DNA of 64,000 nt, taken from Symsagittifera roscoffensis (lineage: Eukaryota > Xenacoelomorpha > Acoela > Convolutidae). The notes under the pieces were generated by a model that was given only the letters and a program-made list of their open reading frames with translations, did no database searches and had not been told where the DNA came from. Shown here piece by piece: positions 58,201-64,000 of this stretch. Within the stretch, counting starts at the first letter, position 1, and every line of letters starts with the position of its first letter. The DNA is taken from positions 45,614,101 through 45,678,100 of the forward strand of contig NC_087063.1 in the NCBI RefSeq assembly GCF_963678635.1, written 5' to 3'. Both the position numbers and the translations under genes were made by a program.

Positions 58201-58977
58201 TGGGAGAAGATGAAACCCTACGTGAGAACGGAGCTACAACACAGGTTCGCTTGGTGCATGACTGGGCTGGCGAAGGAAGAGGACGTTTTGGAAGAAAGAA
58301 AAAGGTTGAAAGAAGAAAAAGTGTTCTTGATTACGAGTATAAGAGACATAATGACCCAAGAAGGAGTATCAGTAGCGTGCGCAAAGTGGAGAGACGCTCT
58401 CTGTTTCATCCGATTCGTGTTAGAACAAATATCGGTACCAGCGTTAAACACTTGTGCCAAGATGCTGAGAGAAGGCAATGATCGAGCGAAAACCTTGCTC
58501 TTACAAGCACTTCTAGACATACACCAAAGTAAACCGATGCGAGTGAACATGAAGGAGCCTGTAGAACTGGAACCAATGAAGAAGATTGATGAAACACGGA
58601 GATTCTCGAACAAGGAGCTGAGGCTGACAAAAGAATCCATGGGAGTTTTGCCAACGTCCAGTGAATATTGCGGAGCGATCAGGAAAAAGTTGTTCAGTTA
58701 CGTATCCGGGATCGTGAGGATGGCATACAACCCTTTCATTATTGAAGACATACGCGATTATTTCTTCGACTACGAACAAGCGGTGTTGCTAAGATTCTGA
58801 ACGTCAAGAATTGCGACGATAATGAACTCTGCTAATCAGCAGGTTAAGATGGGACTTGTTTTGGAAGAAAAAGTGACTTTACCTTTAGTACAAAAATCTG
58901 ACAACCGAGTGGAATTTGGATTGTGATTCTCGGACGAATTACTAAGGACGAGTCTAATGGTGGTGTGGAAGCAGATG
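55203..58977 (+). repeat. 0.75-kb tandem array with dimeric higher-order structure, element 2
   Basis: Units begin at ACCCTACGTGAGAACGG or a variant at 55203, 55952, 56701, 57466 and 58215, with spacings of 749, 749, 765 and 749 bp. Each joins ORF3 sequence matching element 1 at about 26950 back to about 26200. Units 2 and 4 are nearly identical, as are units 3 and 5, which encode identical 202-codon frames at 56678 and 58192. The array therefore grew last by duplicating a 1,514-bp dimer. Confidence 0.85.
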
Positions 58978-60668
58978 AAACCATCAGGATTTCCGAGTCC
59001 TAATGCCGATTTGATATTATGAGCTACACAGGATGTGCAGAAGGAGCTGAATTCAGACTGTAACTTGCGTGACCTGAACATCATTTACAAGTTGATGACA
59101 ACGGCTTCCAAACGCAACAAAGGAAACAATGTCGAGTTGCCTGGCTGGGGACCATTGGACTGGGTTGAACCTGGTAGCTGTCTGGCGAAAGTCTGTAGAC
59201 TGAAAGGTCACATGTGTGGAGGTCTGGACTGTGTGAAGACTCTTGCGAAACAACATAAGCAATTGACGATATTATTCGGAAACATAGTAATGAAAGCGAA
59301 AATGGAAACGGAACTAATTGCAGATTGCCACGGAGGAACTGAGGTGAATCTAGTGACTGCACTATGATTCTAAGCATGTTTGGTTCTTTCGAGTCACTAT
59401 TGAATCTAGAGCAAAAGCATGAGATGGTCACCGCCTGGAAAGTGGAAAAAAGCTATAGAAGCAGAAACGATCATTCGGCAAAGTGAAGCTTATTGCAGAC
59501 CTTCGGGAGCGCGATACCTAGTGGGATTGACATTGGCTCCGATGTTTAGAAGCCGATACCCTGTAATTTTGTGGCAGTGGACCTGAGGAGTACAAGGACG
59601 ATTTTGGACCAAGCCTTCTCAGTGCCGAAATGTGTAAGACTGGCTAGAATGTCTGAGAAGTCCTATGAGTTGCTATGTAGGATGTTTTCATCAGTTCTAG
59701 AAAGCACCAAAGAAGAATTGGAGCCTATACTGGGAAAGAAGTTCATGGGATACGCTAATGGAAGCTTTAATGATTTTGAAAGACGAAAGCAGAAAGGATC
59801 AACAGCAACAGATTACAACGCAGTAGATGAAAACGACGAGATCCACCGAGTATTGATGGAACTGGAACCACTACTGGAAGCGTCGGGGAAGCGTAATTGG
59901 AGGAGCATCATGTTGACACATGATGAGTTCCCCTGCCATTGCTTGCTACAAACATGGTGGTATCCCGGGCGCAGTAATCTGGTGTTGATCTGGGACTCTG
60001 GAGAGCGTCTCTCCATGGGTTTATCAGATTCATCACAGCCCATAACGATAGTGATATTGGAAGTTATGATGGCCATTCGATGGCTGGAAGCTCTTGTGCA
60101 GGAGAACAATCGACAGGAGATGCCGACGAGAGAACAATTACAGGAACTGGATTGTCTAAAAAAATTAGATCTTTTTGAGACAATGAGCAAAATCTTGAAC
60201 ACTCCGATGAAAGTGAAGAAAATATGGGCCAGGTGACGACAGATTTCATGGTTTAGAGTCAACATGACTGCATGGTTGTACGAGTATGACAAGAAGCATA
60301 TGTCGAAGCACAGCAGGGTGTACAGTGCGTATCAGCTGGACATTGGAGCAGGAGCTTTCAAGCGAGCTTTTGTGACTCATGGGAATGCAGTGACCACTGC
60401 AGTGAAAAAGACGTCTACAACAAATGATTGTGACCGGAGAGAAAGAGAAAAAATGTTGAAGGAAGACCTAGACGCCTGCCTCCACACCAGCTTTTGAAGA
60501 AACAGGGAGACGAGCGTAGATCCTCTTGCTTGTTGCAAACAAAAGGTAGGAGAGCAGAAGTGCTGGAGGACTGCCTCCAACAGCATCAGGATAGCCACCG
60601 ACGTGTTGCAAGACACTGAAACTGAAAGTGCGGAGTCAATGTCGCAAGAGGAGGAGATGGAGCATTGA
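58978..60668 (+). pseudogene. ORF3 C-terminal region of element 2
   Basis: Single-copy C-terminus matching element 1 from about 26950 on. Open pieces at 59035-59367 and 59571-60236 include MLTHDEFPCHCLLQTWWYP and LVLIWDSGERLSMG. The sequence ends with the same acidic tail and a TGA at 60666-60668. Stops near 59365 and 60234 and a deletion near 59440 break it. Function unknown. Confidence 0.6.
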
Positions 60669-61528
60669 CAAATAGCCGAAAAACATGATGCAAGAAAGAG
60701 AAAGATAAGAAGAATTTAGAAGTCTTAGAACTTTCAAACGACGAAAACAAAGAAGAAAACAAAGTAATGAACAAGGAGGTAAACAAAGAAGCAACGAAAG
60801 AGAAGATGTTAAAATTCAGAATTGTCTCTGTGAGAAAAACTCAAATGAGAAATTAAGCAACTAAGCTTGCAATTGAAACTGAATGAAAGAAAACTTTTAG
60901 TTGATTTTTGAAGTTAAGAATTTGTTGCATTTATAAATTTTTGTTGTAATTTTAGTTAGTGGCTTTAGAGACACTTACTATTTTTCTAGAGAGGCTTGAG
61001 TGAAGAGTATATTTAATATTCTAGCCTGCATGATTGTTTTTAATCTACTAAGACGACTGATCACTTTGTGGTGACATGAAGTGCTTGAGTAATCTTTTGA
61101 AGAGGGAGATTGTTTCATTGTTCTTAACCACCGAGTTCCTTAATTTTAATATTCAGGACCAATAACAACTAAATTTTTGAAGAAAAGAAGCATAGTAGGA
61201 TAATTTTAGTTTTTGGTTCGCAGGACAGTCCTGCGTACCAACACTTTTTAAACCTAGGAGAAAAAGTTTTAAATCGAGACATTGGCTCTTAAAGCCAGAA
61301 AAAACATTTTATCTCAAGTCGTATCCTCGAAAGGTGCAGATTGATGAAAAAATTTGGAAGGCTATGATAGTGTAGTATGATGCCATTTGTTTTCTGCAGT
61401 GAGTCGATCTGTGATGTGGATAAAAGTTATTACTTGCCTTTTGTAAATTCTGTTCAATGGCACTGTACCATTTCTATGAAGACTACGAGACTCAATGAGG
61501 GCCTTGGCAGGGCTGTCCGGGAAATCTG
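60669..61528 (+). other. Element 2 3' untranslated region
   Basis: Collinear with 30738-31573. Contains the conserved palindrome at 61212-61242 (TTTGGTTCGCAGGAC, A, GTCCTGCGTACCAAC). The purine run before the LTR is weak (GGGAAATC), poorer than in element 1. Confidence 0.6.
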
Positions 61529-62690
61529 TGACTTTCGAACAAATTGTAACAAATTGCAATTCGAATTGGAATTTTTATTATAGCAGCTAGACAAGAAAAT
61601 TGGCGGTTTTAGCGCATTAACGGTATTACTCGTTCAATTTGACGAATTGGGAATGGTCAATTTGGCGTGAAATGTTAATTTTTAAATTTTCGATTTGGGC
61701 GTAAAAGGCACGTAAAAAAACTTATTTTCCGCGACAAATGAAAACTGCGAGAACACACAACAACTTATTCGTGAAGACAGACAGGTCGAACGAGAGAGTA
61801 GTAACAAGTTGAAATTGTAATCGAGAATATTGACAGAAGACCATTCCGATTTGTAATGGTTGTGCAGCTACAATCGTTACAAAGCGATTCCCGAGAACCA
61901 GGAAGAGTGTTGAAACGTCGCGAGCAGCCTTCAGGAAATGGACAAGACAGCTCTTTGTCCGGATTCGGGGATCCGGAAGGGTCTCGGGAGAGAACTGTAA
62001 CTCGATATTTTAACAACTTTTGGCTTCTCGGAATGTCTTGAGTTGAATTTAATTAATAATAAACTCATTTTCAGAGTATGAGAAGCTGGAGTTGAGGAAA
62101 AGGGTTGATCCATCTCCAACGGGAATGATGATTTTTATCTACTGAACAAAAACCAAAAGTAATATAAAAAATAAGTAGTAGCTCTGTTTTTAGGAGTGAC
62201 CTCGTAGTCTGGGTATACTGAGACCCAGCCTTGAACTCACTATTTTCGCATGTAATTAGGTTAATTTGAGCGTTCTGGCCAAAGCCGGAAACAGTAACGT
62301 CTTTGTGTGCAGTTTTTCTTGGGTTTTCGGGATTTTTTTTGCTGGTTTGTTTAGCTTAATTGTTTTTGCAAAGGTTTTATCGAGTAAGTGATCTAGTTAT
62401 GCGCTAATTTTAAAAAAAAATTTTTTGCTCTTAAGTTTCCGGAGGGGAGTTTTTCAATTGAAAATATTTTTTCTCGTTGGGAGTCTAACCAGCGTTTGCC
62501 GGCTTAGTTGCCGATCAATTTGATGTCCGAAAACGCCAGTTAAGGTTTTTAAAATGATCATCTATCCAGACAATTTTTTTCGAAATTTTATGGTTGTTTT
62601 TCGACTTTGTTTGATTTTTGTGTCTGCTAGCTTGCACTGCTAGCTTTTTTCTAGATTTCTGAACGTGATGGCGTGTAAATGTGGAGTGCA
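61529..62690 (+). repeat. Chimeric 3' LTR of element 2
   Basis: The first ~780 bp (from TGACTTTC) align with element 1's LTR up to the CAGTAACGT block. From GTGTGCAG at about 62305 the sequence instead matches the 3' part of the element 2-type LTR (34900-35318; also 63697 onward). It ends GTGGAGTGCA (TG...CA). Total length 1,162 bp, against 848 bp for the 5' LTR. Confidence 0.65.
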
Positions 62691-63249
62691 TTGAACGTTT
62701 CAGCCCTACTAAGATATAGAATGGACTCCTACGATAACTTGAAAAACAGTGAAATTGTCAAACCATTTTTAAAGGAAATGTTTTTGATGACAGATTTGAT
62801 AACAAGTGCTTATATGGTAACACAACTCCCAATTTATAGATCACTTTGCGTCATCAAGCGATTACCGGTACCAAAATTACATTCCAAATTATATAATTTG
62901 AAAATCCTTTGCTGCGACTGTGAGAGGTTGATAGTAGTTCTGGTCCCAATGTCAATTACAGCTGAAAGTGTTAATTCACCTCACCTGAACACGGGCTGGG
63001 TTTTTGTTTCGAACAAGTTTTTCATAACGAAGTGTTATGCTGGTGATGCGAATGAGAACCAGAGTTTGACAGTTTGCTTTCATGTTTTGATCTTTTTTGT
63101 GTTATATTCACCGCTTGTAGCCCTCAATAGGTTTACTCAAAATTTAAATTATAATTTATGACGCAAAATTTATTGAAATTTCATCCATTTGTTAAAACAG
63201 AAGAAAACTGGAACAGTTTGCACGATATAGTAGGAAGTGCATCCACTAA
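62691..63249. other. Spacer, no gene recognised
   Basis: A 160-codon plus-strand frame (62679-63161) starts inside the LTR and resembles no family I know. Its start in the repeat and its hydrophobic, low-complexity composition suggest chance. Confidence 0.4.
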
Positions 63250-64000
63250 ATGACAATTTTCAAACCACTCATGACTGAAATATTAGAAAATGCTGAATTC
63301 AGCGATGATAAAGTCAGCATTTTCTAACTCATGGTAAAGACCGATGTAAAGTCAGTATTTTCAAATACCTAATACTTGCCACAATTCGAAATTTTCCTGT
63401 TTTACAAAATTTTTACAGAAAAACGTGTTAGTTTGGCTTATATCAAAATCAAATTTAATTACTTTGGTTTTTGAGAAAAACACTACACATGAGGTGGTGA
63501 AAGTACCTTGTTCAATCCAAGCCAGATCTATTTCAAAAGGAAAATGTTCTGTTTTGAAAATTTATTGATCTTTTGTGTGTCTGCTTATGTTTGCTCGAAT
63601 TACTTGCCTTGTTTTGGGTTTTTGCTGGGCTGTAAGTAAATTTTATTGTAACTGAAAGAGTTTTTTGTTTTTGTAACTTGTGAACTTACTAAGTGTGCAG
63701 TTTTTTCGAGTTTTCGGGATTTTTTTCGCTAGTTTATTTGGCTTCAATTGTTTTTGCAAAAGTTTGATCGAGTAAGTGATCTAGTTAAACGTTGATTTGA
63801 AGGAAAAAAAGATTTTTAAGCTTTTGCGTTTTTTGAGGGGGGTGTAAAAATGTAGATTTTTGGGAACTTCGGAAAGTTTTTCAATTGAAAATAATTTTTC
63901 TCAACGGGAGTCTAACCAACATTTGCCGTCTTAGTTGCCGATCAATTTATTGTCTGAAAACGACAGTTATTTTTTGAAAATATTATCATCAATCCTGACA
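63250..64000 (+). repeat. Partial LTR of the element 2 type, cut by window end
   Basis: From TGACAATTTT onward aligns with 34471-35200, and its last part also with 62305-62570. It is either a solo LTR or the start of a third element beyond the window. Confidence 0.65.

Larger units (their letters stand above)
34471..62690 (+). mobile_element. Element 2: rearranged relative of element 1
   Basis: Collinear with element 1 through leader, gag, protease, RT, RNase H and the N-terminal part of integrase, then parts of ORF3 and the 3' UTR. The two elements are clearly diverged throughout, so this is not a segmental duplication of element 1. Differences are loss of the capsid region (junction near 39855), a 5.6-kb deletion (junction near 44299) removing integrase core, both macro-like segments and the SGNH hydrolase, and tandem amplification of ORF3 (45564-58977). 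The LTRs do not match: 34471-35318 is one type, while 61529-62690 starts like element 1's LTR and ends like element 2's 5' LTR. No matching target duplication was found (CTACC before, TTGAA after). It cannot be autonomous. Confidence 0.75.

Noticed and set aside
34471-62690. Element 2 as a segmental duplication of element 1
   Set aside because: Leader, gag and pol differ by many substitutions and indels and the 5' LTRs are unrelated in sequence, so they are separate family members.
62679-63161. 160-codon ORF as a host gene
   Set aside because: It begins inside the LTR, uses a weak start context, shows no domain and has no counterpart in the other copies.

Overview
The window looks like repeat-rich animal DNA. 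It has AT-rich spacers without recognisable host genes, and long, less AT-rich open frames that all belong to LTR retrotransposons. There are no operons, Shine-Dalgarno sites or bacterial genes. The simple AT-rich spacers and Ty3/gypsy-type pol genes would suit a nematode, possibly Caenorhabditis-like. That is inference, because nothing here fixes the species.

Layout. (1) 1-5970: left flank. Its first ~2.8 kb looks like the 5' end of another LTR element on the minus strand: a primer-binding-site-like motif inside 26-bp repeats, two hairpin repeats, an ORF with SGNH-like motifs, then a coiled-coil gag-like frame running off the window. (2) 5971-32451: element 1, a very large (26.5 kb) Ty3/gypsy-type element bounded by TG...CA LTRs and a 5-bp target duplication with one mismatch. 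It has a ~3-kb leader, gag, pol (protease, RT, RNase H, integrase with GPY/F module), a macro-domain-like extension of pol, and a further ~11-kb coding region (here ORF3) where env would lie. ORF3 encodes in order a coiled coil, a GDSL/SGNH hydrolase with complete motif blocks, a second partial macro-like segment, a second SGNH-like segment, and well over 1,500 residues I cannot assign. (3) 32452-34470: spacer with an interrupted minus-strand coding remnant that element 1 appears to have split. (4) 34471-62690: element 2, a diverged and heavily rearranged relative. It lost its capsid region, integrase core, both macro segments and the SGNH hydrolase. Part of its ORF3 is amplified into 2.7-kb and 0.75-kb tandem arrays. 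Its two LTRs do not match, the 3' one being a chimera. (5) 62691-64000: spacer and the start of another copy of element 2's 5' LTR type.

Both elements are inactive: every long frame carries stops, frameshifts or deletions, although integrase of element 1 and protease of element 2 are still open. Comparing the two shows which breaks are late damage and that ORF3 was once a very long reading frame. The main point of interest is an LTR retrotransposon carrying macro-domain and SGNH-hydrolase modules plus a giant unknown protein. The domain calls rest on motifs read by eye, not on searches.
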